Positions 31,540 to 41,646 of a stretch of DNA of 64,000 nt are shown piece after piece (positions within the stretch are counted from its first letter, which is position 1; every line of letters starts with the position of its first letter). The position numbers were made by a program, and so were the translations under genes. Source of the stretch: an uncultured bacterium (lineage in GTDB: Bacteria; Desulfobacterota_D; UBA1144); the NCBI GenBank assembly GCA_913050245.1, contig CAJWZJ010000004.1, positions 1 through 64,000 of the forward strand, written 5' to 3'. The notes under the pieces are model-generated. The model was not told the origin of the DNA and made no database searches. It worked only from the letters and a program-made list of their open reading frames with translations.

Positions 31540-31929
31540 TTAATTACAGTCATTAATATTTGCTTCAAATGAAGTAAGATATTTGCCAGTAGAATTATTA
31601 TAATATTGATACTGAACATCTTTTAGTCCACTAAGTAATTGAACAAATTGGCTATTGGCGCATAAGTTGCTTCTAACATTATTTGCATATTGAGGACCAA
31701 TTTGGTTTTTGCTTATTGAGTTGCCCACCCTATATAAGTAAATCAATCTAGGACCATCTGGAAAATCCATACATGTAGAATAATCAAGTATAAAACCATT
31801 GTTAAGATCCAAAGGTGTATCTGCATTAACTCCATTGCTTAGCTCAACACACTCGTCAAAAGTATATTTTGCTGCATGCGAGCTAACTGAAAATAACAAT
31901 GCTATTAAAAAAATATATTTCATAAACAT
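31540..31929 (-). CDS. Hypothetical secreted protein (129 aa)
   Basis: Signal-peptide-like MFMKYIFLIALLFSVSSHA; several Cys. Confidence 0.55.
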   Translation of the reverse strand: MFMKYIFLIALLFSVSSHAAKYTFDECVELSNGVNADTPLDLNNGFILDYSTCMDFPDGPRLIYLYRVGNSISKNQIGPQYANNVRSNLCANSQFVQLLSGLKDVQYQYYNNSTGKYLTSFEANINDCN

Positions 31930-31944
31930 AATTTTACTCCAAAA

Positions 31945-32550
31945 TTAATATTGTACAATATCCGGATCAACTGTTCTCCACATATACCAAGTAGCTACGC
32001 TGCAATAAGGGTGCCAAATTTTTTTAAGATAAATAAGATATTTATCACTAGGTGGATATTGTATTTTATAATTTTTTGAAATTGCTTTTAGGAATCCTAT
32101 GTCCTGAAGTGGAAATATATTTGCTCTATTCTGATTAAATAGTAAAAACATTTCAGCTGACCATCTACCAATTCCTTTATTTTCTGATAAATAGCCAATT
32201 GCTTCTTCATCGCTCATTCTTCTCAACTTATTTAAATCAAATTTTTTATTTATAAAATTATTTGCAAGTTCAGTAATATAAGTTTTCTTTTGCCTTGAGA
32301 AACCGCAATATTTAAAATCATCATCATTCAATTCTAGAATTTTTTTTGGAGTCACACTAATACAAATACCTTCTAATTTTGTCCAAACTGCATCTGCTGA
32401 TGCCACAGATACCTGTTGTCCAACAATTGATTTGCATAATGAATAAAAAGGATCTTTTCTAGATGTTAACTTGCCATCATATTTTTTTATTATTTTAGAA
32501 ATTACTTTATCTTTTCTTGAAAGATAAACCCTTGCACGATTCCAATCCAT
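31945..32550 (-). CDS. HhH-GPD DNA glycosylase (3-methyladenine DNA glycosylase II-like)
   Basis: FYSLCKSIVGQQVSVASADAVW, GIGRWSAEMFLLF. Confidence 0.85.
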   Translation of the reverse strand: MDWNRARVYLSRKDKVISKIIKKYDGKLTSRKDPFYSLCKSIVGQQVSVASADAVWTKLEGICISVTPKKILELNDDDFKYCGFSRQKKTYITELANNFINKKFDLNKLRRMSDEEAIGYLSENKGIGRWSAEMFLLFNQNRANIFPLQDIGFLKAISKNYKIQYPPSDKYLIYLKKIWHPYCSVATWYMWRTVDPDIVQY

Positions 32551-32572
32551 AAAGTAATTTTACCAACATTAT

Positions 32573-33199
32573 ATGTTATTTAATAAATTTAAATCATTTT
32601 TAAAAAGCAGAAGGTCTGTTGAAGAAAATATTCCTAAATTTAAGCTCAAAGAAAAGCATATTAAAAATTGTAAGCTAATTTTAAATAGAGAAAATTTACT
32701 CAATAAGCTACCAAAAAAATCAATAGTTGCAGAACTTGGTGTTGATAGAGGTGATTTTAGTAAAGATATATTAAGTAAAACCAATGCAAAACTACTTTGT
32801 TTAATAGACCTATGGAGCTCAAATAGATATGGTGAAAAAAAAGCTAAAGAAATTAATAAAAAATTTAAAAAGGAAATAGATTCAGGCCAGGTAAAAATTT
32901 ATAGAACTGATTCTATATCCGCCGCAGACTCCTTTGATGATAATTTTTTTGATTGGATTTATATTGATACAGATCATTCATATCAAACAACATATGCTGA
33001 GCTAATTACATGGTCTAAAAAAATTAAAATTGATGGAATAATTGCAGGCCATGATTATATGATGGGAAATTGGCTAAAATCTTATAGATATGGTGTTATT
33101 GAAGCAGTTCATCAGTTTTGCGTAGAACATAATTGGCAAATTATTTTACTAACTGCAGATCAAACCGAAAATCTTAGTTTTGCAATTAAAAGAATTTAA
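32573..33199 (+). CDS. Class I SAM-dependent methyltransferase
   Basis: IVAELGVDRGDFSKDIL, FDWIYIDTDHSYQTTYAEL. Confidence 0.7.
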   Translation: MLFNKFKSFLKSRRSVEENIPKFKLKEKHIKNCKLILNRENLLNKLPKKSIVAELGVDRGDFSKDILSKTNAKLLCLIDLWSSNRYGEKKAKEINKKFKKEIDSGQVKIYRTDSISAADSFDDNFFDWIYIDTDHSYQTTYAELITWSKKIKIDGIIAGHDYMMGNWLKSYRYGVIEAVHQFCVEHNWQIILLTADQTENLSFAIKRI

Positions 33200-33522
33200 A
33201 TTCTTTCTAAAATCCATTTAATTCTTTTATTTATAATTTCCTCTACATTTGATAAAGCGGGATATAAATTTTCATAACTTTTATTACTATCAACAATAGA
33301 TATTTTTTCATATAAGGTTTTATTTTCATCGAGCTCTTTATTTTTATTTATGTTTTTATAGCTATATTCGAATGTGAACTTATCGTAATTAAAATTTATC
33401 AACTTCTTACCTTGATTTACATTCCAATCTAATTTATTTAAATTTTTACTAAAAAGTATATATAGTTCTTCCTGAAGATATCTTGACTTGATTTCATTAA
33501 GCTCATTTTTACTCATGCCCAT
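33196..33522 (-). CDS. Hypothetical protein (108 aa)
   Basis: Complete ORF, no family recognised. Confidence 0.5.
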   Translation of the reverse strand: MGMSKNELNEIKSRYLQEELYILFSKNLNKLDWNVNQGKKLINFNYDKFTFEYSYKNINKNKELDENKTLYEKISIVDSNKSYENLYPALSNVEEIINKRIKWILERI

Positions 33523-33616
33523 TATAATATTTTATTTTATTTAATTGGATAGGACAAATAAGATAATAATTATTATATTGAGGAGACAGCCTAAAGGCGT
33601 ACTTGGAGGAAGCAAG

Positions 33617-33796
33617 TTATTTTTTTCCTTTATTATAATGAATAATTAAAGCTAATATTATTATCAATAATCCTATAAATGCAGGAACTCTGAAAATTGA
33701 AATAATAAATCCAAATACTGCTCCAAGAATACCACCTTGACCTAGTATTAGAATTAAAATCCCAAAAATTATTAAATATTTAGTAAGATTATTCAT
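33617..33796 (-). CDS. Small two-TM membrane protein (59 aa)
   Basis: MNNLTKYLIIFGILILILGQGGILGAVFGFIISIFRVPAFIGLLIIILALIIHYNKGKK*; below ORF-track cutoff, fills an otherwise empty gap. Confidence 0.6.
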   Translation of the reverse strand: MNNLTKYLIIFGILILILGQGGILGAVFGFIISIFRVPAFIGLLIIILALIIHYNKGKK

Positions 33797-33825
33797 TATC
33801 TTATTTTTAGAATATTATATATCAA

Positions 33826-33915
33826 ATGAGGCAATTAATTGAACTAATTAAAGCTAAGCCAATTTCTTTTATAGTAATCTTAATAGGTTTAATTTTAGCT
33901 TATTTAGGAATATGA
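33826..33915 (+). CDS. Possible single-TM microprotein (29 aa)
   Basis: MRQLIELIKAKPISFIVILIGLILAYLGI*; charged N-terminus then hydrophobic helix. Confidence 0.3.
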   Translation: MRQLIELIKAKPISFIVILIGLILAYLGI

Positions 33916-33918
33916 TTT

Positions 33919-34194
33919 TTAATCTTCCAAGAATTCTTCTAATTCGCTAGCAAGCTCAGAATCTATTCTTTCCACATCTTCTAAAGAATAAAAATTATTT
34001 TTAATATTTGTTGCTATGTTTTGCAAATGTGCATTGTAGATATTTTTTGAACCTTCATATTCTTCTCTGACATCTTCACTATTATCATCTGAAGGTTTTA
34101 TATTTTCGTATTTAACCCTAAGCGATTCTTTTGAATCTTTAAGCTTGATCCATCCATCTCTTAGACTTTTAATAATTGCATCAGCCTGACTCAT
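33919..34194 (-). CDS. Hypothetical protein (91 aa)
   Basis: Complete ORF, acidic, helical composition. Confidence 0.5.
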   Translation of the reverse strand: MSQADAIIKSLRDGWIKLKDSKESLRVKYENIKPSDDNSEDVREEYEGSKNIYNAHLQNIATNIKNNFYSLEDVERIDSELASELEEFLED

Positions 34195-34199
34195 TTTAA

Positions 34200-34394
34200 T
34201 TAAATATTTTTCTTGAGAAAGAATCTGTCATTCATAACAAAAACTAATTCCCATCCATCTTTTCCTAATTTATTTAATCTATCAGTTAGCTCTGAATCCA
34301 TATCTTTTTTGTCAGTAACTTCATAAATATCTAAATCATGCGATTGAACGGGTTTTAAATCATCAAATTTAACAATCTTATATTCAAAACTCAC
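34200..34394 (-). CDS. DUF4177-like small protein
   Basis: YKIVKFDDL...LNKLGKDGWELVFVMNDRFFLKK pattern. Confidence 0.65.
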   Translation of the reverse strand: MSFEYKIVKFDDLKPVQSHDLDIYEVTDKKDMDSELTDRLNKLGKDGWELVFVMNDRFFLKKNI

Positions 34395-34573
34395 TCTTCA
34401 ACCTCATTTTCATTTTTATTTTCATCCATTTCAACATCTACAGTTTCAATGTTATCTGATAAATCTTCTAAAGAATTTACAAATGAATCATATTCTTCTT
34501 TAGTAATTTTATTATCTTTCAAATAAGAATTAAGCATCCTAATATCAAAAGGATTTATTGATCTGTTATCCAT
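34391..34573 (-). CDS. Small acidic hypothetical protein (60 aa)
   Basis: Overlaps the next gene start by 4 nt, suggesting translational coupling. Confidence 0.5.
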   Translation of the reverse strand: MDNRSINPFDIRMLNSYLKDNKITKEEYDSFVNSLEDLSDNIETVDVEMDENKNENEVEE

Positions 34574-34599
34574 TTTTTCCTCTAAATTTTATTTATAGT

Positions 34600-34803
34600 T
34601 TATTTTGCTGCGCCAACTGATTGATTCTTGCATGTTTGGCAATCACAACCAATCATCCATCCAAAGACTTGCGACTCTTTATTACACTTAGTACAAGCTA
34701 TTGTAAAAAGACAACCTTCTCTTCTATTTTGATTTTTTTTAATTTCCCAAGTTTCAACTGGTTCACCAGGACAATCCCAGCAAATTCTTTTAAGCTCGTT
34801 CAT
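34600..34803 (-). CDS. Small multi-Cys (zinc-ribbon-like) protein (67 aa)
   Basis: CWDCPGEP...CTKCNKES...GCDCQTCKNQ. Confidence 0.55.
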   Translation of the reverse strand: MNELKRICWDCPGEPVETWEIKKNQNRREGCLFTIACTKCNKESQVFGWMIGCDCQTCKNQSVGAAK

Positions 34804-34873
34804 AACTGAACCTCCAAAACTATATAATTTTCACAAAATATAAGCTTTTGTCAATAATGATATAATATTTAAT

Positions 34874-35632
34874 ATGAATCTTATAATAGAAATTGGTAAT
34901 TCATCAACAAAACTGGCACTTTATAATAATTCAAAGATTTCTAAAATCAATTCCATTGAGAATTATATAGATAAGAAATTTATTTATGAATTTGAAAAAA
35001 TTTTAAAAGAATATTTAAAATTGAAGCAAGAATTTAAAAATATATATATTTCTTATGTTAACAAAGAGGTAATGAATACTATAAAGTTTTTTTTTGAAAA
35101 AAAGTTCAAAAACATAAAAATAAAAGTTATAAAGAATAAAAAATTTAAAGACTTTAATATTAATTACAAAAATATTAGTAGATTCGGCTCTGATCGTTTC
35201 TTTAATTGTTTAGGAGCATGGTCTGTTGCCAAAGCACAAAGCTCAATAGTTATTGATATTGGTACGGCAACAACTTTTGATGTCTTGAATTCAAAATTTG
35301 AATATCTTGGTGGAATTATTCTTCCAGGACCTTTAACATCTTACTCATCCCTTATTTCAAAGACTTCAATGATTGGAAATCATAAATTTTTACTTAGTAA
35401 TAAATTATTAGGAAAGTCTACCCAGGACTGTTTATCGGTTGGGTTTACGAAAGGTAATTCGTTAATGATCGAGTCATTAGTTGATAATATTGAAAAAAAA
35501 TACAACCAAAATTTTAATGTATTTCTTACGGGCGGACTATCCTCGATTTTCAGTAAATATTTACCAAAAAAGTTTATAGTTGATAAGTCACTGACTCTCA
35601 AAGGAATCGCATTGTATATAGATAATAAATAA
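34874..35632 (+). CDS. coaX: Type III pantothenate kinase
   Basis: LIIEIGNSSTKLALY, RFGSDRFFNCLGAW, VIDIGTATTFDVL, GGIILPG, LTGGLSS. Confidence 0.9.
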   Translation: MNLIIEIGNSSTKLALYNNSKISKINSIENYIDKKFIYEFEKILKEYLKLKQEFKNIYISYVNKEVMNTIKFFFEKKFKNIKIKVIKNKKFKDFNINYKNISRFGSDRFFNCLGAWSVAKAQSSIVIDIGTATTFDVLNSKFEYLGGIILPGPLTSYSSLISKTSMIGNHKFLLSNKLLGKSTQDCLSVGFTKGNSLMIESLVDNIEKKYNQNFNVFLTGGLSSIFSKYLPKKFIVDKSLTLKGIALYIDNK

Positions 35633-35633
35633 A

Positions 35634-35984
35634 ATGCATTTATTTTTTTATACTTATAAAAATCTTATTATTACAAATTTTTGTTTAGAGGATAAAAATA
35701 ATAGAGAATTCATTTTTTATAAACTTTTTTCCCCTAAAGAGCTATATCAAACTCTATCAATAGAAATTAAATTAGAAAAATTGGAATTCTTTAATCATTT
35801 AAAAAAACATTATCAAAGATCCATATATATCAATGATTTCAAAATCATTACAAATACTAAAGAAAGGTTAAATATCCAATATATTTATCAGGGTAATTCT
35901 TACAAATTAAATTCTTATGTTCCTTTTTATGGTAAGACAACCGAAAATAAAATTTTTGTAAATAATATTTCTGCAAAATTATAG
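35634..35984 (+). CDS. Hypothetical protein (116 aa)
   Basis: ORF between coaX and the MerR-like gene; no family recognised. Confidence 0.45.
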   Translation: MHLFFYTYKNLIITNFCLEDKNNREFIFYKLFSPKELYQTLSIEIKLEKLEFFNHLKKHYQRSIYINDFKIITNTKERLNIQYIYQGNSYKLNSYVPFYGKTTENKIFVNNISAKL

Positions 35985-36023
35985 TTTTTGAAAAATAATT
36001 TTGAAAAGGTAATAATATTAGTG

Positions 36024-36740
36024 ATGAAGACAATATCATTACATGATTTGATAGTGAGATTACAACAAAAAAAAATACCATTAGGTTCTGATCCAAAAGC
36101 TACCGTAAGTATGTATTCAGAATTAGGTTTAATACCACCTCCAAGAATTAAAGCACCCGAGTCTTCAAAGCTACCACCAGAAATTTCATATCCATTAGAG
36201 ACAATAAAAAAAATTATTGAGATTAAAGATCTTAAGAAAAAAGGTTTAGCTTTGGAGGAAATAAGAGACTCCTATGCATTAGATTATGTTAAAGATGCAA
36301 TTCAAGACATTATGACTAGTGATGATGCTAGCAAAATAAAAGAGATGGCAGAATTATTATTTGAGAAAGATGATAAACTATCTGGCGTTCTTGAAGCACC
36401 AATTCTAAAAGTTATAGAGACAAAAAATACAAAGGAACTAAATAAGCTTTTGTCTTTATTTGCAACTCAAAGTTTATTTGCAATGAATGATGCAAATGCA
36501 TTATTAGAAAAATATAATGTTAATGAAGCTAAAAAATCTTTATTTAAGTCAATTTTCTATTTATCAGTTATTTGTCTAAGATTAGCAAGAAATAATAAAG
36601 ATAAAGCCCTAGAAGATTTATCATTTGAGATTTACAATAAGATGGTTCTTATGCCTATAGAAAGAGCTAGTAAAAAAGTTCAAGAGGAATTTAAGAATTC
36701 ATTTGATAAACATATAAGATCTAAGAAGGTAAATTCATGA
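36024..36740 (+). CDS. MerR-like HTH transcriptional regulator
   Basis: TVSMYSELGLIPPPR...SYPLETIKKIIEIKDLKKKGLALEEIRD resembles a MerR winged helix; start at MKTISLH preferred over 35988. Confidence 0.65.
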   Translation: MKTISLHDLIVRLQQKKIPLGSDPKATVSMYSELGLIPPPRIKAPESSKLPPEISYPLETIKKIIEIKDLKKKGLALEEIRDSYALDYVKDAIQDIMTSDDASKIKEMAELLFEKDDKLSGVLEAPILKVIETKNTKELNKLLSLFATQSLFAMNDANALLEKYNVNEAKKSLFKSIFYLSVICLRLARNNKDKALEDLSFEIYNKMVLMPIERASKKVQEEFKNSFDKHIRSKKVNS

Positions 36741-38283
36741 GTTTGTATTCGAAACTATCTATTAGAGCCTTCCAGCTTGCCTCAACAATATCTCTTGATA
36801 CACCAATAGTAGACCAAGATGTTTTCTTATCTGTTGATTCAATTATTACTCTTACTAAAGATTCAGTGCCTTTGCTTCCAGAAACAACTCTTACTCTATA
36901 ATCTTTTAATTCAACCTCTTTTAGAGATGGATATTCTTTAACTAAGGTTTCTCTTAGAGCATTATCCAATGCATTAACTGGCCCTGAACCAGATGACTCA
37001 TTTTCAAAAATTTTATTGTTGATTTCAACTTTTATTCTGGCCAAAGAATCTTTTGATGGAACTATTTGCCTTGAGTTTATCTCAGTTTCAATCAACTTAA
37101 TTTTGGGATTATAATTACCAACAATTTTTCTTGCAAGCAACTCAAATGAAGCGTCGACGTTTTCAAATTCATATCCATTATTTTCCAATGTTTTAAGTTC
37201 ATTAAGAATTAAAGACAAAGATTCATTTTCTATATTCTCTATTCCTAATTCTTCTAATTTATAGGATATATTACTTCTCCCAGATAAATCAGAAACTAGC
37301 ACCCTTCTTTTATTTCCAACTTTGTTTGGCTCTACATGCTCATAAGTTGAAGAATCCCTCATCACAGCACTTACATGAATTCCTCCTTTATGAGCAAAAG
37401 CACTTTTTCCAACAAAAGGCAGCTTGTTATTACTCGGTAGATTCGCTAACTCATTTATGAAAGTTGATACATCTGAAAGTTTCTCCAAATTTGAATCATC
37501 TATGCACTTTATATTCATTTTTAAATTTAGATTAGCAATAATTGAACATAGATTCGCATTTCCACATCGTTCTCCATAACCATTTATAGTTCCTTGAATT
37601 TGAGTTGCTCCGGCTAAAACAGCTTGTAGCGCGTTAGCTACACCTAAATCAGAATCATTATGAGTATGAATTCCTATTGTAGTTTCTGAAAACATATTAT
37701 TTATTTCTTTAACCGCAGATTCTATCTCCCATGGAGTTGATCCACCATTGGTATCACAAAGAATAACTCCGTTTACTCCTGCTTTAATAGCAGATTCTAT
37801 ACAAGATATTGAATATTCTTTGTTAGATTTATATCCATCAAAAAAATGTTCGGCATCAAAAAAAACTTCTTCGGTTCTTTCTTTTAGATAACTTATTGAA
37901 TCATTAATTAGCTCGAGATTTTCCTCATTATTTATTTTTAAAGCTTTAGCAACATGAAAGTCCCAAGTCTTTCCAACTAAAGTTATTACTTTTGTTTCAG
38001 CTTTTAGAAGTGATTGTATATTTGAATCATCATCGCATTTGATATTTGCTCTTCTAGTGCTACCAAAAGCTGCTATCTTTGAATTTACCATCTTTTCTTT
38101 TTTTATTTTTTTAAAAAACTGTTCATCTCTATCATTTGATCCAGGCCATCCACCCTCAATATATTTAACTCCAAGCTCATCAATCTTGTGAGCCACTCTA
38201 ATTTTGTCCTCTACGGAGAATGAAACACCTTCACCTTGTGTACCATCTCTTAGGGTTACATCATATACATCAACGTTTTTCAT
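36721..38283 (-). CDS. cimA: Citramalate synthase (2-isopropylmalate synthase/HMGL family)
   Basis: VYDVTLRDGTQGEGVSFSVEDK, GIHTHNDSDLGVANALQAVLAGA, NGYGERCGNANLCSIIANL, C-terminal LeuA dimer-type regulatory region. Confidence 0.93.
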   Translation of the reverse strand: MKNVDVYDVTLRDGTQGEGVSFSVEDKIRVAHKIDELGVKYIEGGWPGSNDRDEQFFKKIKKEKMVNSKIAAFGSTRRANIKCDDDSNIQSLLKAETKVITLVGKTWDFHVAKALKINNEENLELINDSISYLKERTEEVFFDAEHFFDGYKSNKEYSISCIESAIKAGVNGVILCDTNGGSTPWEIESAVKEINNMFSETTIGIHTHNDSDLGVANALQAVLAGATQIQGTINGYGERCGNANLCSIIANLNLKMNIKCIDDSNLEKLSDVSTFINELANLPSNNKLPFVGKSAFAHKGGIHVSAVMRDSSTYEHVEPNKVGNKRRVLVSDLSGRSNISYKLEELGIENIENESLSLILNELKTLENNGYEFENVDASFELLARKIVGNYNPKIKLIETEINSRQIVPSKDSLARIKVEINNKIFENESSGSGPVNALDNALRETLVKEYPSLKEVELKDYRVRVVSGSKGTESLVRVIIESTDKKTSWSTIGVSRDIVEASWKALIDSFEYKLMNLPS

Positions 38284-38285
38284 AA

Positions 38286-39509
38286 TTAATCCAAACCAAA
38301 TTCCTTATGTAATGATGACACTGCCTTCTTACAGGATGTTTGATTTATTACACAAGAGATTTTAATTTCCGATGTACTTATCATGCTGATATTTATTTTA
38401 GATTTTGCTAATGAGGTAAACATTCTGGTTGCAATACCTGTATGGATTTTCATCCCGGCACCTACAATTGATATTAAAGCAATTTTTTCATCTTTTATTA
38501 ATTTCTTGTAAGAAAGTTTTGATTTATTTTCCCTTAATATTTTAAAAGTTTTATTTAAATCTTCCTTGGGAACAGTGAATGTTAAATCTGTTTCTCCTTC
38601 GGTGCTTATGTTTTGAACTATCATGTCTACGATAATACCTGACTGACTAATAGGTTTAAAAATTTTGCTAGCTATACCAGGAGTATCCTTTATTCCAATT
38701 ATAGAAATTTTAGCCTGCTTCAAATCATGAGTAATGCCAGATACTACTTTTTTATCTTTTATTGGAATTTTATCTTCTTTCATTACTAGTGTCCCCTTTC
38801 TACTGTTATTAAATGTAGATTTAACATATATTTTTATGTTTAACTGATTTGCCATTTCAACAGCTTTAGACTGAAGAACTTTTGAGCCTAAGCTGGACAT
38901 TTCAAGCATTTCTTGATATGAAATATGATTAATTTTTTTTGCTTTATTATAAAGTCGCGGATCCGCCGAGTATATTCCATCTACGTCATCTTTTAGTAGT
39001 TCACATCTATCTGCTTTTAAAATACCGGCAATAGCCACAGCTGATAAATCAGAACCACCTCGCCCAAGGGTTGTTATATCATTATTAGAATTAATACCTT
39101 GAAATCCTGGAACAACCACAACAAATTTCTTTTTCAAATATTTTTTTATTTCTTTTGTTCCAATAGAAACTATTGAGGCTTTGCTATGTATATTGTTTGT
39201 CATTAGATTAATTTTTGATGCATCTAATGAAATCGCATTAACATTTATTTCATTAAGGGCCATAACTAACAAGCTGGATGAAATTTTTTCCCCTGTAGAT
39301 ATTATCTGATCATATTCTCTCTCATTAGGCACATCAGAGACAGAGTTGATTAATTTAATCAACCTATCAGTTTCTCCAGCCATTGCAGATACAACTAAAA
39401 CAATGCTAACTCCTGTTTTTTTTAATTTTTTTATATTTAGCGCAATTTTTTTTATTTTTTTTATATCGGAAACACTAGTTCCACCATATTTTTGAACAAC
39501 AATTTTCAT
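38286..39509 (-). CDS. lysC: Aspartate kinase with ACT domains
   Basis: VQKYGGTSVSDI, VVPGFQGIN, TTLGRGGSDLSAVAIA, C-terminal ACT repeats. Confidence 0.96.
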   Translation of the reverse strand: MKIVVQKYGGTSVSDIKKIKKIALNIKKLKKTGVSIVLVVSAMAGETDRLIKLINSVSDVPNEREYDQIISTGEKISSSLLVMALNEINVNAISLDASKINLMTNNIHSKASIVSIGTKEIKKYLKKKFVVVVPGFQGINSNNDITTLGRGGSDLSAVAIAGILKADRCELLKDDVDGIYSADPRLYNKAKKINHISYQEMLEMSSLGSKVLQSKAVEMANQLNIKIYVKSTFNNSRKGTLVMKEDKIPIKDKKVVSGITHDLKQAKISIIGIKDTPGIASKIFKPISQSGIIVDMIVQNISTEGETDLTFTVPKEDLNKTFKILRENKSKLSYKKLIKDEKIALISIVGAGMKIHTGIATRMFTSLAKSKINISMISTSEIKISCVINQTSCKKAVSSLHKEFGLD

Positions 39510-39513
39510 AATC

Positions 39514-39948
39514 TTAAACTTCTAATTTTATCTCTCTTTGATTAATATTATCCTCTATAAATTTAAAATAAATACTTAAAGTCCTGTCTTCAAATTTATT
39601 TAGCTCGCTAATAAATTTTTCAGGCCATTCTATAAAATTAATTGAATTGCTTTGATTTAAACATTCATAGAAACCTATAGTCTCAAGTTCAAATATATCT
39701 TTAACTCTATATAAATCAAAATGATTTACTTGAAAATTATTTTTTGAATAATATGTATTGAGTATTAGAAAGCTAGGGCTTGAAACTTGATTGACTATAT
39801 TAATACTTTGGCAATATTCTCTGACAAAAGTTGTTTTACCAGCACCTAAATCACCGAAGAGAAGAATTATATTTTTCTTCTTAGATATTTTTTTAACTTC
39901 TTCAGCAAGTTCTTTTAATTCTATTAAATCGAATATTTTATTCATCAA
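39514..39948 (-). CDS. tsaE: tRNA threonylcarbamoyladenosine biosynthesis ATPase TsaE
   Basis: LLFGDLGAGKTTFVREYCQ, NHFDLYRV, FIEWPEKF. Confidence 0.93.
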   Translation of the reverse strand: MMNKIFDLIELKELAEEVKKISKKKNIILLFGDLGAGKTTFVREYCQSINIVNQVSSPSFLILNTYYSKNNFQVNHFDLYRVKDIFELETIGFYECLNQSNSINFIEWPEKFISELNKFEDRTLSIYFKFIEDNINQREIKLEV

Positions 39949-41536
39949 TAGTTATTCTTAACCTTTCATCAAAATGGTTTTTATTAGAAATTTCAAAGCT
40001 TTTTGGAATATTTTTTATTATATCTGTAGCAAGAATCCCTCTGCTATGACTTTTATTGAATATTATATCTCCAGCCTTACCATGAATATAAACACCAATT
40101 ATTGCAGAGTTTAATTCTGAATATCCTTGAGCTGCCAAGCTCCCAATAATACCTGAAAGTGAATCACCCATTCCTCCTGTTGCCATTCCCTCGTTCCCTG
40201 AGCTATTAATATAAACATTATCATTAATGTCTGACACAACAGTTCTAAAACCTTTTAGTACCGTAATTAGTTTTGATTTCTTTGAAAAAGATCTTGCACA
40301 ATTATTTCTATCAATTTGAATGTCTTTTGTTTTTAGGCCTAATATTCTTGCCATTTCTCCGGGATGAGGAGTGATAATTATCTTACGCTTATATTTTTTT
40401 AACTTAAAGATATCATCTCCCAGGCTATTTAATGCATCAGCATCAAGAATAAATTTACAATCAAAATTTTTAATTAAATCAAATATTAGTTTTCTAAATT
40501 TTACATAATTACCCATTCCTGGTCCTATTACAATTGAACTAGGATTCTTTGTAAGCTTTGATTCTAAGTTTTTTATAAAATTTCTTTGATCAAATGTTTT
40601 TTTATCTTCAGAGTTAGGCATCTCAATTATTATTGCCTCTGGTACGCTTTTACTTATAGTATGTCCAATACATTTAGGTACACAAATACTAACTAATCCA
40701 CATCCTGCCCTGTAAGCTGACAAACCAGAAATTGTAATTGCTCCTGGCATATTTTTAGAACCACCGATTATTAAAGTATGACCATGACTACCCTTATTTG
40801 ATGACTTATCTCTGGGTAATAGTTGATTTATAAAAAATTTTTCATTTACAAAATAATTCTTTGTTATTGTCAAATCTTTATTTGGAGTACCTAAATTTAC
40901 TAAGTGGATTTTTTTTGATTTCTTGTAACCAGGATCATTAATCAGACCCACCTTCAAAATATCAAAAGTAATTGTTAAATCAGATTTTATGGATATTCCA
41001 AAATCGGTTCCTGTATCTGCAGATAGACCTGACGGAATATCTAGTGCACAAACTTTATTTTTAGATTTATTAATCATATTTATAACTTTATATATATGAG
41101 AATCTTTTCTTATATCTCTATTTAAACCAATCCCAAATATACCATCTAAGATTAAGTCATACCCCTGAATTGATTTGGTCGATATCTTTTCTATAAAAGT
41201 AGATTTTAGTTTTTTTAATATATTTATGTTCTCATTTAATTCTTTAGACCTTTTTCTTTTTGATTTTATTAGATAAATATTTACTTCAATGTTACTTACT
41301 TTAAGGTATCGAGCAACTACAGCTGCATCGCCACCATTATTTCCAAGACCAATAACTACTAGTACTTTTTTTAAATTAAAATTTTTTTTAATTATTTCTG
41401 AGGATTTGTAACCAGCAATCTCCATTCTTAATAGTGGGCTAATATTATATTTTCTACTTATTCTAGAGTCTATATATTTAGCCTCAACAGAATTTGCAAT
41501 ATTCATAATCAAATCATAAACCATCAAAAAATGCAT
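39938..41536 (-). CDS. nnr: Bifunctional NAD(P)H-hydrate epimerase / ADP-dependent dehydratase
   Basis: VVIGLGNNGGDAAVVARYL, LDGIFGIGLNR, GSHGHTLIIGGSKNMPGAITISG, ITPHPGEMARILG, GMATGGMGDSLSGIIGSL. Start may be internal. Confidence 0.94.
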   Translation of the reverse strand: MHFLMVYDLIMNIANSVEAKYIDSRISRKYNISPLLRMEIAGYKSSEIIKKNFNLKKVLVVIGLGNNGGDAAVVARYLKVSNIEVNIYLIKSKRKRSKELNENINILKKLKSTFIEKISTKSIQGYDLILDGIFGIGLNRDIRKDSHIYKVINMINKSKNKVCALDIPSGLSADTGTDFGISIKSDLTITFDILKVGLINDPGYKKSKKIHLVNLGTPNKDLTITKNYFVNEKFFINQLLPRDKSSNKGSHGHTLIIGGSKNMPGAITISGLSAYRAGCGLVSICVPKCIGHTISKSVPEAIIIEMPNSEDKKTFDQRNFIKNLESKLTKNPSSIVIGPGMGNYVKFRKLIFDLIKNFDCKFILDADALNSLGDDIFKLKKYKRKIIITPHPGEMARILGLKTKDIQIDRNNCARSFSKKSKLITVLKGFRTVVSDINDNVYINSSGNEGMATGGMGDSLSGIIGSLAAQGYSELNSAIIGVYIHGKAGDIIFNKSHSRGILATDIIKNIPKSFEISNKNHFDERLRITIDE

Positions 41537-41646
41537 TCCAATAGAAAACTTAAATATTTAACTTAAAATTGCATTAAAATTTAATAATTATAGTTATTAG
41601 CAAATTTTTTTTAATATAGTAATATTCAATATATTAGAAGATTGAT

